A stretch of DNA of 7,015 nucleotides from Lachnospiraceae bacterium (GCA_017540915.1 JAFYAD010000016.1:1-7015); one strand, 5' to 3'; positions 1-6,167 are shown, counted from the first letter of the stretch. Numbers and translations: made by a program. The notes: generated by a model from the letters alone, not told the origin.

Positions 1-2
1 AC

Positions 3-164
3 CTTTCACACCTTTCAAGTGTGCGTATCGTACACGGTAAAGGCACCGGTGCTCTGAGGAACGCTGTCCACTCACACCTGAAAAAGCTTCCCTATGTTGC
101 CTCATTTAATCTGGGTGAATACGGTGAGGGAGACGCAGGTGTTACCATTTGTAACTTTAAATAA
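3..164 (+). CDS. mutS2: Endonuclease MutS2, C-terminal end (partial)
   Basis: This is the 3' end of a gene that begins before the window; 53 codons are visible before the TAA stop at 162-164. The fragment is the end of an Smr domain. It shows the motif VRIVHGKGTGALR (visible residues 7-19, with the family HGxGxG signature), then a short helix with HLKKLP and the closing LGEYGEGDAGVTI segment typical of MutS2 rather than stand-alone Smr proteins. MutS2 is a MutS-like ATPase with a C-terminal Smr nuclease domain. It has been linked to suppression of homologous recombination and, in Bacillus, to rescue of collided ribosomes. The ATPase core lies outside the window and cannot be checked. No intrinsic terminator follows the stop, so read-through into the two-component genes 97 bases downstream is possible. 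Confidence 0.93.
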   Translation, partial: LSHLSSVRIVHGKGTGALRNAVHSHLKKLPYVASFNLGEYGEGDAGVTICNFK

Positions 165-191
165 TAGATAATATCCAGCCACTTGATACAC

Positions 192-222
192 CGAAGCTAT
201 CGTGAACAAGTTTCCGGCTTCG
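192..222 (+). repeat. Inverted repeat upstream of the response regulator
   Basis: A perfect 6-bp inverted repeat (CGAAGC at 192-197, GCTTCG at 217-222) with a 19-base spacer lies in the mutS2-regulator gap. It has no T-tract after it, so it is not an intrinsic terminator. It could be an operator or a weak mRNA hairpin, or chance. A CATAAT hexamer at 228-233 resembles a -10 box, but no good -35 box sits 16-18 bases upstream, so I do not call a promoter. Confidence 0.2.
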
Positions 223-261
223 ATTACCATAATAATACCACACCCCGAAAAGGAGAATATA

Positions 262-960
262 ATGGCCGATAAAAGCAGGATCCTGATAGTGGACGACGAC
301 GAAAACATCGCTGAACTGATCGCTCTTTACCTGACAAAAGAATGTTTTGATACATGTCAGGCCCACGACGGTAACGAAGCCCTCAAAAAATTCAAGGAAT
401 ACGATCCCGATCTTGTCCTTTTAGATATCATGCTGCCCGGTATCGACGGATATCAGGTATGCCGTGAAATACGCAGCACATCCGACACTCCGGTCATCAT
501 GTTATCTGCAAAAGGCGAAACATTCGATAAGGTTCTTGGTCTTGAGATGGGCGCAGACGATTACATCATGAAGCCCTTCGATTCGAAGGAGATGGTGGCT
601 CGTGTAAAAGCCGTTCTGAGACGTTTTGAAAGATCCGGCAATCCCAAGCCTGTTGAGGATGAGAACATTATATCTTTCAACGGATTGAAGATTAATATAG
701 CCAATTACACCGTCACCTTTAACGACGCCCATGTGGACATGACTCCAAAGGAGATCGAGCTGTTCCACTATCTTGCGTCCCACCCCAATCATGTTTTTAC
801 AAGAGAGCAGCTTTTAAGCGAACTTTGGGGATACGATTATCTTGGCGACACACGCACTGTTGATGTTCACATAAAAAGACTCCGCGAAAAATTCGCAGGT
901 TCTGAAGGGTGGGAAATAGCCACCGTATGGGGCGTCGGTTATAAATTTGAGGTTCGTTGA
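262..960 (+). CDS. OmpR/PhoB-family response regulator transcription factor
   Basis: This 232-residue cytoplasmic DNA-binding regulator is the output half of a two-component system. The N-terminal receiver domain (about residues 5-120) has the full active site: acidic pair D11/D12, phospho-acceptor D55 in LLDIMLPG, S82 in place of the usual Thr/Ser, and K104 in the KPF motif. The C-terminal winged-helix domain (about 135-231) has the MTPKEIELF start, the HVFTREQLL segment and the recognition helix RTVDVHIKRLREK. Phosphorylation by the partner kinase should promote dimerisation and promoter binding. I chose the ATG at 262, preceded by AAAGGAG, over an in-frame GTG at 202, because the receiver fold begins right after it and the extra 20 residues look like non-coding leader. 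The stop at 958-960 overlaps the kinase start by one base (TGATG), so the two are co-translated. The regulon and signal cannot be deduced; PhoP-, ResD- and WalR-like regulators share this layout. Confidence 0.95.
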   Translation: MADKSRILIVDDDENIAELIALYLTKECFDTCQAHDGNEALKKFKEYDPDLVLLDIMLPGIDGYQVCREIRSTSDTPVIMLSAKGETFDKVLGLEMGADDYIMKPFDSKEMVARVKAVLRRFERSGNPKPVEDENIISFNGLKINIANYTVTFNDAHVDMTPKEIELFHYLASHPNHVFTREQLLSELWGYDYLGDTRTVDVHIKRLREKFAGSEGWEIATVWGVGYKFEVR

Positions 961-2375
961 TGAGATTATCGCAATCTGTAAAACTTATAATATACTATGT
1001 GCTGTTTGGGGTGGTCAGCTTCCTGATAGTCACATTCTATACCACAACCAAATACACGAGTCTCACCCTCGAGCATGAGGCAAACGCCCTGTACCGTCAG
1101 GCAGTGTCTTTTTCTTCGGACTACCTGACCGCATATTACACAGGCGACATCAATTACATCTCCCTCGAAAGGGAGCTGAAATCCCTGTCCGAATACTCCG
1201 GCTCCAAAATATGGGTTATTGACACAGACGGCACGGTTTTGCTGGATACATCCAATACCGTGAAGACATCGGATCTTAGGAAGGTTCCCTTCTCAGTCAC
1301 CGATTTCCACGGATCTAATTACATGGACGGATACTTTTATGACATTTTCAAAGAACGCCATATATCCGTCTGCTCGCAGGTTTCCGCCAGCTACAGGGTA
1401 CAGGGTTATATCCTGATCCACAAACCTGTTTCAGACATCATCAATATTGCAGATTCCTTTTTGAATGTAACGTATCTCACCGTGTTGATAGTATATGCCA
1501 TGGGCATGATATTCATAGCTGTGTTCTGGTTCAGATCCCAGCGCGTTCTGGAGCAGCTGTCGAAGACCCTTCGTTCCTATGCCAATAACGACTTCAGCGC
1601 CGAGCTGCCGAAAACCTATGACAAGGATATGGCTTATATCTCGGCCTCTGTCAAATATCTCTCCACAGAGCTGGACACACTGGAAAAAGATCAGCAGAAA
1701 TTCATATCCAACATATCTCACGATTTCCGCTCTCCCCTGACATCGATCCGTGGATATCTTGAAGCCATCATAGACGGCACTATTCCACCGGAGATGCAGG
1801 ATAAATACCTGAACATCGTATTAGGCGAAACAGAGCGTCTGACCAAGCTTACCAGCGGTCTTCTCGAGCTTAATCAATACGGCGGACATGGCAAGAATCT
1901 TCTGGATCTGTCCTCCTTTGACATCCAGGAGCTCATACGCGAAACCGCAAGACTATTTGAGGGACGCTGCCTTGAAAAACATATACAGCTGTCACTCGTA
2001 TTGACAGATACTTCTCTGGAAGTGACCGCCGACAGAGAAAAGATAAGCCGGGTGCTCCACAACCTGATCGACAATGCCATCAAGTTTTCCCACCCGGAAT
2101 CCGTCGTCAAAGTCGAAGTACGACCGCAGAAAAACAAAGTGTTGGTCTCAGTCAAAGATTCCGGCATCGGTATTCCCAAGGACGACGTGAGCCGCATCTG
2201 GGAGCGTTTCTACAAGACCGACCTCTCCCGCGGTAAGGACAAGATGGGCACCGGTATAGGTCTCTCCATCGTAAAAGAGATCATCACAAGCCACGGCGAG
2301 ACCATAAACGTCATATCAACCGAAGGCGTCGGTACCGAGTTCATCTTCTCGCTGGAGATGACGGATAATGAATAA
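960..2375 (+). CDS. Membrane sensor histidine kinase, HAMP/HisKA/HATPase
   Basis: This 471-residue membrane kinase is the likely phosphodonor of the regulator before it. Transmembrane helix 1 spans about residues 9-27 and helix 2 about 168-191. They flank a roughly 140-residue extracytoplasmic sensor whose KIWVIDTDGTVLLDTS stretch (83-98) suggests a PAS/Cache-like fold. A HAMP-like linker (about 190-240) leads to the dimerisation domain with phospho-acceptor H254 in SHDFRSPLTS. The ATP-binding domain has the N box HNLIDNAIKFS (367-377), G1 DSGIGIP (400-406), F box RFYK (416-419) and G2 GTGIGLSIV (430-438), all intact. The H box reads HDFRSP rather than the common HDLRTP; I recall this form from other clostridial kinases. 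The start is the ATG at 960, preceded by GAGG at 949-952; a TTG one codon earlier is less likely. The ligand cannot be predicted. Confidence 0.95.
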   Translation: MRLSQSVKLIIYYVLFGVVSFLIVTFYTTTKYTSLTLEHEANALYRQAVSFSSDYLTAYYTGDINYISLERELKSLSEYSGSKIWVIDTDGTVLLDTSNTVKTSDLRKVPFSVTDFHGSNYMDGYFYDIFKERHISVCSQVSASYRVQGYILIHKPVSDIINIADSFLNVTYLTVLIVYAMGMIFIAVFWFRSQRVLEQLSKTLRSYANNDFSAELPKTYDKDMAYISASVKYLSTELDTLEKDQQKFISNISHDFRSPLTSIRGYLEAIIDGTIPPEMQDKYLNIVLGETERLTKLTSGLLELNQYGGHGKNLLDLSSFDIQELIRETARLFEGRCLEKHIQLSLVLTDTSLEVTADREKISRVLHNLIDNAIKFSHPESVVKVEVRPQKNKVLVSVKDSGIGIPKDDVSRIWERFYKTDLSRGKDKMGTGIGLSIVKEIITSHGETINVISTEGVGTEFIFSLEMTDNE

Positions 2376-2406
2376 ATAATAACGAATACAATACATTCCG
2401 AAAAAT

Positions 2407-2423
2407 CATTATAAAGTATAATG
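2407..2423. repeat. AT-rich palindrome in the convergent gap
   Basis: A perfect 7-bp inverted repeat (CATTATA, then TATAATG) with a 3-base loop lies between the kinase stop and the operon terminator. It contains TATAAT, but I found no -35 partner at a usable distance on either strand. Reading rightward it is the first hairpin after the kinase gene, but it is AT-only apart from the ends and has no T-tract. It could be a weak 3'-end stabiliser or chance. Confidence 0.25.
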
Positions 2424-2428
2424 TCACC

Positions 2429-2462
2429 AAAAAACGCTCCGCAGCATTTGCCACGGAGCGTT
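2429..2462 (-). terminator. Intrinsic terminator of the alpha operon after rplQ
   Basis: A perfect 9-bp stem (AACGCTCCG at 2433-2441, CGGAGCGTT at 2454-2462) encloses a 12-base loop. Read on the minus strand it is followed by a run of six T (complement of 2429-2434), the classical rho-independent layout, beginning 20 bases past the rplQ stop. Read on the plus strand the stem has no T-tract, so it is primarily the leftward terminator. The hairpin may still act as a 3' end for the kinase transcript, since no other terminator for that gene is visible. Confidence 0.9.
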
Positions 2463-2481
2463 ACTGTTGCAATTTATTAAA

Positions 2482-3018
2482 TTATACCAGCTCGATCAGA
2501 ACTGTCATTGCGCCGTCACCCTTGCGCTCACCGATCTTAACGATACGTGTGAAACCACCGTTGCGACCTGCGTACTTCGGTCCGATTTCATCGAAAAGCT
2601 TAGCCGGAAGATCAACACTCTTGGTGTTCTTCTTGCGGCCTGCAGCCTCCTTCGGAACCTCTGTCACAGGATAGAGGATCTCGAGCATCTGACGTCTTGC
2701 GTGGAGACGTGAAGGCTTGTCCTTTTTGATGGTCTTCTCAACTTCGTCATATACGGTTACTTTCTTGCCGTCTACAACTTCCTTAACTCTCTTGCCATCT
2801 TTGTCTTTTCTGGCAACCTTTGCTGTTACGGTAACCTCTTCGAAGTTATCCTTTTCCTTAACAGCGAGTGCGATGAGCTTCTCTGTCCATTTGCGGATCT
2901 CTTTAGCTCTTGCCTCTGTAGTAACGATCTTGCCGTTATAAATAAGCTGTGTTACCTGGTTTCTTAAAAGTGCTTTTCTCTGGGAAGATGTTTTGCCCAG
3001 TTTTCTGTATTTTGCCAT
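2482..3018 (-). CDS. rplQ: 50S ribosomal protein bL17, enlarged form
   Basis: bL17 is a large-subunit protein that binds 23S rRNA near the exit tunnel. The family core is clear: [20 protein letters not shown] at the start, [14 protein letters not shown] (31-44), the RLHARRQ helix (104-110), [21 protein letters not shown] (139-159) and the MTVLIELV end. At 178 residues it is far longer than the roughly 120 of typical bL17. By eye the extra sequence is a charged insertion at about 57-101 and a second one at about 117-136. I recall similar insertions in Lachnospiraceae, but could not align them here. The ATG at 3018 has AGGAG at 3026-3030. It is the last gene of the operon, 81 bases after rpoA, and is followed by a terminator. 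Confidence 0.95.
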   Translation of the reverse strand: MAKYRKLGKTSSQRKALLRNQVTQLIYNGKIVTTEARAKEIRKWTEKLIALAVKEKDNFEEVTVTAKVARKDKDGKRVKEVVDGKKVTVYDEVEKTIKKDKPSRLHARRQMLEILYPVTEVPKEAAGRKKNTKSVDLPAKLFDEIGPKYAGRNGGFTRIVKIGERKGDGAMTVLIELV

Positions 3019-3048
3019 TTTCTTTCTCCTTTATCTGTGGTACAGGAC

Positions 3049-3097
3049 TTAAGTGCTCTTCGGGCTTACCTTAACCCCTGCGGCATATGCCACTTAA
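3049..3097 (-). promoter_or_regulatory. Foldable rpoA-rplQ spacer (three-way junction)
   Basis: Between the rpoA stop and the rplQ ribosome binding site a 7-bp inverted repeat (TTAAGTG at 3049-3055, CACTTAA at 3091-3097) closes a loop with two smaller hairpins. One is the palindrome GGCATATGCC (3082-3091). The other, on the minus strand, is GGGTTA-agg-TAAgCCC with one bulged G. The palindrome shares its last base, 3091, with the outer arm, so the two would compete at that base. In the mRNA it lies 18 bases upstream of the rplQ Shine-Dalgarno. It may be an mRNA stability or processing element or a leader; the function is unknown. Confidence 0.35.
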
Positions 3098-3099
3098 TA

Positions 3100-4059
3100 T
3101 TAATCCTCATTTCTGTTGAGGGATAAACCGAGTTCGTCAAGTTTTGCCAGAACCTCTTCAAGAGACTTACGTCCAAGGTTTCTGACTTTCATCATATCAT
3201 CCGGTGTTCTGTTGCAAAGCTCGGATACAGTATTAATGCCTGCTCTCTTGAGACAGTTGTATGAACGTACTGAAAGCTCAAGCTCATCGATAGACATATC
3301 CATAACTCTGGACTCTTCTGCCTGAGCGTCATCTCTGATAACCTCAAGCTCCTGACCTGCCTCCGAAAGATCTATGAACAATGCCAAATGCTCGCTCATG
3401 ATCTTGGCTGCAAGGCTCACTGCCTCGTCCGGGCTCAATGCGCCGTTTGTGAACACATCGATGGAAAGCTTATCGTAATCCGTCACCTGACCCACACGGG
3501 TATTCTCAACCTTGACATTGACACGCTCAACCGGTGTGTAGATAGAATCTACAGCGATAACACCAATCGACATATCCTCTGTCTTATTGCGGTCTGCAGA
3601 AACATAACCTCTGCCTGTGGTAATGGTAAGCTCCATATAAATTCTGGAATCTGCTCCACCATTCAGATGTGCAATGACAAGATCCGGATTCATGATCTCA
3701 ATATCGGAATCAACCTGGATATCTCCCGCCGTTACAACACCCTCACCGTCAAACTCGATATATCCTGTCTTAACCTCAGACATATCACCGTTGTTTTTGA
3801 GTGCGAGGTTCTTGATGTTCATCACTATCTCGGTAACGTCCTCTTTTACTCCGGGAATGGATGAGAACTCATGCAGAACGCCATCGATCTTAATCTGGCT
3901 TACTGCACAGCCCGGAAGTGATGAAAGCATTATCCTGCGGAGAGAATTGCCAAGTGTCGTGCCGTATCCTCTCTCAAGAGGCTCGGCGATGAATCGACCG
4001 TATTTTTTGTCCTCTGATATCTCAGCGATCTCTATTCTGGGTTTTTCGAAATCGAACAC
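3100..4059 (-). CDS. rpoA: DNA-directed RNA polymerase subunit alpha
   Basis: The alpha subunit dimerises to nucleate RNA polymerase assembly, and its C-terminal domain contacts UP elements and activators. The 319-residue length is usual. The N-terminal domain (about 1-230) has [20 protein letters not shown] (28-47) and [12 protein letters not shown] (70-81), used in dimer and beta contacts. After an acidic linker, the C-terminal domain (about 252-313) has [15 protein letters not shown] and [11 protein letters not shown]. The E. coli DNA-contact residues R265, N268, C269, G296, K298 and S299 are present at the same numbers, so UP-element binding should be intact. Translation starts at a GTG (4057-4059), the only non-ATG start I see among the leftward genes whose starts are visible; it has a strong AAGGAGG at 4067-4073. 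It lies 58 bases after rpsD. Confidence 0.98.
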   Translation of the reverse strand: MFDFEKPRIEIAEISEDKKYGRFIAEPLERGYGTTLGNSLRRIMLSSLPGCAVSQIKIDGVLHEFSSIPGVKEDVTEIVMNIKNLALKNNGDMSEVKTGYIEFDGEGVVTAGDIQVDSDIEIMNPDLVIAHLNGGADSRIYMELTITTGRGYVSADRNKTEDMSIGVIAVDSIYTPVERVNVKVENTRVGQVTDYDKLSIDVFTNGALSPDEAVSLAAKIMSEHLALFIDLSEAGQELEVIRDDAQAEESRVMDMSIDELELSVRSYNCLKRAGINTVSELCNRTPDDMMKVRNLGRKSLEEVLAKLDELGLSLNRNED

Positions 4060-4112
4060 TTCTGTTCCTCCTTTTCAATGTGGCATATAATGCCAAACCA
4101 ATAATAACAGAA
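4060..4112 (-). promoter_or_regulatory. Inverted repeats enclosing the rpoA ribosome binding site
   Basis: The rpsD-rpoA gap has an outer 7-bp inverted repeat (TTCTGTT at 4060-4066, AACAGAA at 4106-4112) and an inner perfect 6-bp hairpin TGGCAT-ata-ATGCCA (4081-4095). The outer helix abuts the GTG start of rpoA and brings the AAGGAGG (4067-4073) into the enclosed loop, so folding could modulate rpoA initiation. The inner hairpin resembles the GGCATATGCC palindrome in the gap after rpoA. Seen by eye; function unknown. Confidence 0.35.
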
Positions 4113-4117
4113 AGGAA

Positions 4118-4711
4118 TTACTTAGAGTAAAGCTCGACTATAAGCATCTCATCAACGGGAACATCAATCTGCTCACGAGTGGGAAGCTCTTTTACAACAC
4201 CGCTGAATTTCTCAAGATCGACATCAATCCATTCCGGAGTAAGTCTGCCTGTAGTAACTGCTGCGATATCCTTAAATCTCTGGATTGATTTCTTGTCCTC
4301 TTTTATCTCGATAACATCTCCGGCCTTAACACGATATGAGGGGATGTTGATCTGCTTGCCGTTTACGAGAACGAACTTGTGACCTACAACCTGACGTGCC
4401 TCACGTCTTGTACGTGCGAAGCCCATACGGAATACTACATTATCAAGTCTTGACTCGAGCATGGTCATAAGGTTTGAACCAGTCATGCCCTTCATACGGT
4501 CTGCCTTCTCATAGTAATTACGGAAAGGCTTTTCCAATACACCGTAAATAAATTTTGCCTTCTGCTTTTCGCGAAGCTGAAGTCCGTACTCGGAAACCTT
4601 ACGATTTGCGCGAACAAGGTTTCTCTTTGACTTTTTTGTATATCCAAGATAACTCGGCTCAAGACCGAGAGATCTGCATCTTTTAAGCACAGGTGCTTTA
4701 TTAACTGCCAT
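4118..4711 (-). CDS. rpsD: 30S ribosomal protein uS4
   Basis: uS4 is a primary 16S rRNA-binding protein that nucleates small-subunit assembly and, in several bacteria, represses its own operon. The 197-residue protein has GLQLREKQKAKFIYGVLEKPFRNYY (43-67), the S4 RNA-binding domain at about 87-147 (SRLDNVVFRMGFARTRREAR, HKFVLVNGKQINIPSYRV) and the universal end MLIVELYSK. The N-terminus, MAVNKAPVLKRCRSLGLEPS, is shorter than the E. coli one. It has a single Cys (C12), so it is not the zinc-binding four-Cys form. I recall this N-terminus from Lachnospiraceae. GGAGG at 4718-4722 precedes the ATG. Here rpsD lies inside the alpha operon, unlike Bacillus subtilis, which has it as a separate autoregulated gene. 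Confidence 0.97.
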   Translation of the reverse strand: MAVNKAPVLKRCRSLGLEPSYLGYTKKSKRNLVRANRKVSEYGLQLREKQKAKFIYGVLEKPFRNYYEKADRMKGMTGSNLMTMLESRLDNVVFRMGFARTRREARQVVGHKFVLVNGKQINIPSYRVKAGDVIEIKEDKKSIQRFKDIAAVTTGRLTPEWIDVDLEKFSGVVKELPTREQIDVPVDEMLIVELYSK

Positions 4712-4717
4712 AGTTAA
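4683..4717 (-). promoter_or_regulatory. Tandem hairpins over the rpsD start codon
   Basis: In the mRNA, TTAACT (4712-4717) pairs with AGTTAA (complement of 4701-4706), leaving AUGGC in the 5-base loop, so the start codon is the loop. The helix begins right next to the GGAGG at 4718-4722. A second hairpin within codons 4-9, AAGCAC/GTGCTT at 4685-4698, follows at once. AUG presentation in a loop next to the Shine-Dalgarno is a plausible translational control point, but coding constraints alone could make the second hairpin. Confidence 0.35.
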
Positions 4718-4758
4718 CCTCCGTCATCTAATCAAAGAATAATTACAAAATAATAGCA

Positions 4759-5154
4759 TCAGACACGTCTGCGCTTCGGCGGACGACATCCGTTATGCGG
4801 TACCGGAGTAACATCTGTGATGGATGTAACCTCAAGTCCTGATGCTGCAAGAGCTCTAATAACTGCCTCACGTCCTGAACCCGGTCCCTTCACAAATACA
4901 TCCACTGTCTTCAATCCATGCACAAGAGCAGCCTTTGTAGCTGTCTCTGATGCCATCTGCGCAGCATATGGAGTAGATTTCTTTGAACCTCTGAATCCAA
5001 GACCACCGGCACTTGCCCATGACAATGCGTTACCCTCAGTATCTGTGAGTGTAACGATCGTGTTGTTAAATGACGCCTGGATATGTGCCTGTCCACGTTC
5101 AACGTTTTTCTTAACGCGTTTTTTTGTCACTTTTTTGGTAACTTTTTTCGCCAT
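4759..5154 (-). CDS. rpsK: 30S ribosomal protein uS11
   Basis: uS11 sits on the 30S platform and helps position mRNA at the E site. The 131-residue length is normal. It has a Lys-rich N-terminus ([17 protein letters not shown]), then [18 protein letters not shown] (21-38), [17 protein letters not shown], the signature [18 protein letters not shown], and the invariant tail [13 protein letters not shown]. The Shine-Dalgarno is weak: only AGG about a dozen bases before the ATG. The gap from the rpsM stop is just 30 bases, so initiation may depend partly on coupling to rpsM translation. A 47-base gap leads to rpsD. Confidence 0.98.
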   Translation of the reverse strand: MAKKVTKKVTKKRVKKNVERGQAHIQASFNNTIVTLTDTEGNALSWASAGGLGFRGSKKSTPYAAQMASETATKAALVHGLKTVDVFVKGPGSGREAVIRALAASGLEVTSITDVTPVPHNGCRPPKRRRV

Positions 5155-5184
5155 GATAAACTAACCTACTTTCTCTTTATCTGA

Positions 5185-5553
5185 TTACTTTTTCTTGTTT
5201 GCTATTGTCTTCTTGGGACCCTTACGTGTACGAGCGTTTGTCTTGGTCTTCTGACCGCGCACCGGAAGTCCCTTCCTGTGACGGATACCACGATAGCATC
5301 CGATCTCCTGTAAACGCTTGATATTCATAGCGATCTCTCTGCGAAGATCACCTTCTACAGTCATAGTCTCATCAATAATGTCACTGATACGCTTAACCTC
5401 ATCATCCGTGAGATCCTTGCAACGTGTATCAGGGCTTACCTGAGCCTTTTCCAGGATCTTATTTGAGCTTACGCGGCCAATGCCGTAAATGTAAGTCAAT
5501 CCGATCTCAACTCGCTTTTCTCTTGGTAAATCTACACCTGCGATACGAGCCAT
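5185..5553 (-). CDS. rpsM: 30S ribosomal protein uS13
   Basis: uS13 lies in the 30S head and contacts the P-site tRNA and the intersubunit bridge. The 122-residue product starts [21 protein letters not shown], has the helix-two-turn-helix segment [19 protein letters not shown], the motif [20 protein letters not shown], and a basic tail ([17 protein letters not shown]) that reaches toward the tRNA. I chose the ATG at 5553, with GGAGG at 5563-5567, because it gives the exact family N-terminus. The frame stays open upstream to a GTG at 5757, but those 68 codons match no part of S13 and overlap a structured spacer. It is the first gene of the E. coli-like rpsM-rpsK-rpsD-rpoA-rplQ set. Confidence 0.98.
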   Translation of the reverse strand: MARIAGVDLPREKRVEIGLTYIYGIGRVSSNKILEKAQVSPDTRCKDLTDDEVKRISDIIDETMTVEGDLRREIAMNIKRLQEIGCYRGIRHRKGLPVRGQKTKTNARTRKGPKKTIANKKK

Positions 5554-5799
5554 GTGTCTTAACCTCCAAAAAAATTGATTTGCCGATCCGCACCCTCCTG
5601 CAGCTCCGGTCTCCCGGCCTGAAATGTGTGCACTTGAATACAGATCTTCTGTTAAAGTGATACTCTTACCTTCGAAATCGCTGCCTCTCGGTATAAAAGC
5701 AGTAATCTCCAGCGTTTCCACTGTTTTATTATGAATCGGAAGATTGCCTTTAAGCACTCAACCGACAGCCGCACATAACAAAAATTGGTGTTCGGACGA
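5554..5799 (-). ncRNA. Long structured rpmJ-rpsM spacer, candidate S4-type leader
   Basis: A 246-base spacer precedes rpsM inside an operon whose other gaps downstream are 30-81 bases. On the minus strand I see a nested fold. P1 pairs GCTGTCGGT (5769-5761) with ACCGA-gagg-CAGC (5692-5680). P2 pairs AAA-g-GCAATC (5751-5742) with GATTAC-TGC-TTT (5707-5696), with small bulges. P3 is CAGTG-GAAA-CGCTG (5723-5710). Further on come ACAGA-aga-TCTGT (5652-5640) and CCGG-GAGA-CCGG (5617-5606). P3 and the last hairpin carry GNRA tetraloops. CCGAT (5739-5735) could also pair with ATCGG (5587-5583), which lies just upstream of the rpsM Shine-Dalgarno. In E. coli, S4 binds a pseudoknot leader at this very place. 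That this is its analogue is inference; no known Rfam consensus was recognised. Confidence 0.4.
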
Positions 5800-5913
5800 T
5801 CATCCCTGTCTCTGCTTATGTTTTGGGTTTTCGCAGATTATACGGATGCTGCCCTTTCTCTTGATGACTTTGCATTTTTCGCAAATTGGTTTTACTGATG
5901 ATCTTACCTTCAT
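5800..5913 (-). CDS. rpmJ: 50S ribosomal protein bL36, zinc-ribbon form
   Basis: This 37-residue protein is the smallest in the large subunit. Its full sequence fits the bL36 family: [20 protein letters not shown], then [17 protein letters not shown]. The zinc ligands C11, C14, C27 and H32 are all present, so this is the zinc-binding C+ form. Many Firmicutes also keep a zinc-free copy for zinc limitation, but none is in this window. The ATG at 5911-5913 follows AAAGGAGG at 5922-5929 with 8-base spacing. The gene is preceded by a 271-base spacer with a terminator and followed by the 246-base spacer before rpsM, so it is unusually isolated for a ribosomal-protein gene. Confidence 0.97.
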   Translation of the reverse strand: MKVRSSVKPICEKCKVIKRKGSIRIICENPKHKQRQG

Positions 5914-6013
5914 CCTAAAATCCTCCTTTCCGCATTACGAGATTAACATTGTCATTGTAACGTTTTCGAGCTGTCTGCACGGTCTTTTTAAAGGCGCACA
6001 AATATCCAAACGC

Positions 6014-6048
6014 AAAAAACGTCCGTGTAATATATTACTACGGACGTT
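6014..6048 (-). terminator. Internal intrinsic terminator between infA and rpmJ
   Basis: The stem AACGTCCGT (6018-6026) / ACGGACGTT (6040-6048) is a perfect 9 bp. The loop holds the palindrome GTAATATATTAC (6027-6038), which can extend the stem by 4 bp with one bulged base. On the minus strand it is followed by six T (complement of 6014-6019). This should end most transcripts coming from map-infA 137 bases after the infA stop. The distal genes then need their own promoter or regulated read-through. I found no convincing -35/-10 pair in 5930-6010; TACAAT on the minus strand near 5960 has no good -35 partner. Confidence 0.85.
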
Positions 6049-6072
6049 CAAACTTTGCAAATTGTTTTTTTA

Positions 6073-6167
6073 GGAATTGTGTTCTTTTTTAAATACAAGG
6101 TTTTACTTTCATAAGCAATCTTTGTGGATCACAATTCCCTTATTGTTCCGGTGCGAAATAACCGGAA
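6073..6167 (-). promoter_or_regulatory. Paired repeats in the infA 3' region upstream of the terminator
   Basis: Two structures precede the terminator. Hairpin A is TTCCGGT/ACCGGAA (6146-6152, 6161-6167), with an 8-base loop, 17 bases after the infA stop. Helix B is a perfect 9-bp repeat, GGAATTGTG (6073-6081) with CACAATTCC (6130-6138), spanning a 48-base AT-rich loop. On the minus strand the TTGTG of helix B can alternatively pair with CACAA three bases on, so the two folds exclude each other. None has a T-tract fit for termination. Whether they influence the terminator is unknown. Confidence 0.35.

Noticed and set aside
202..261. In-frame GTG giving the response regulator 20 extra N-terminal residues.
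   Set aside because: It lacks a good ribosome binding site, and the receiver domain starts directly after the ATG at 262, which has AAAGGAG before it.
2417..2422. Perfect TATAAT hexamer on the plus strand in the convergent gap.
   Set aside because: No -35 box lies at 16-18 bases upstream, no gene follows in that direction, and it is part of an AT palindrome.
3388..3864. Plus-strand open frame of 158 codons opposite rpoA.
   Set aside because: It lies wholly antisense to a highly conserved gene, has no recognisable domain, and is a typical shadow frame.
5554..5757. The rpsM frame stays open for 68 extra codons upstream of the chosen start, beginning at a GTG.
   Set aside because: The S13 N-terminus begins exactly at the ATG at 5553 with a strong GGAGG before it, and the extra residues match no S13. 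The sequence is better explained as a structured spacer; a small uORF cannot be fully excluded.
5744..6073. Plus-strand open frame of 109 codons spanning rpmJ and the infA-rpmJ spacer.
   Set aside because: It runs antisense to rpmJ and through the terminator hairpin, has no domain or convincing ribosome binding site, and its composition does not look coding.
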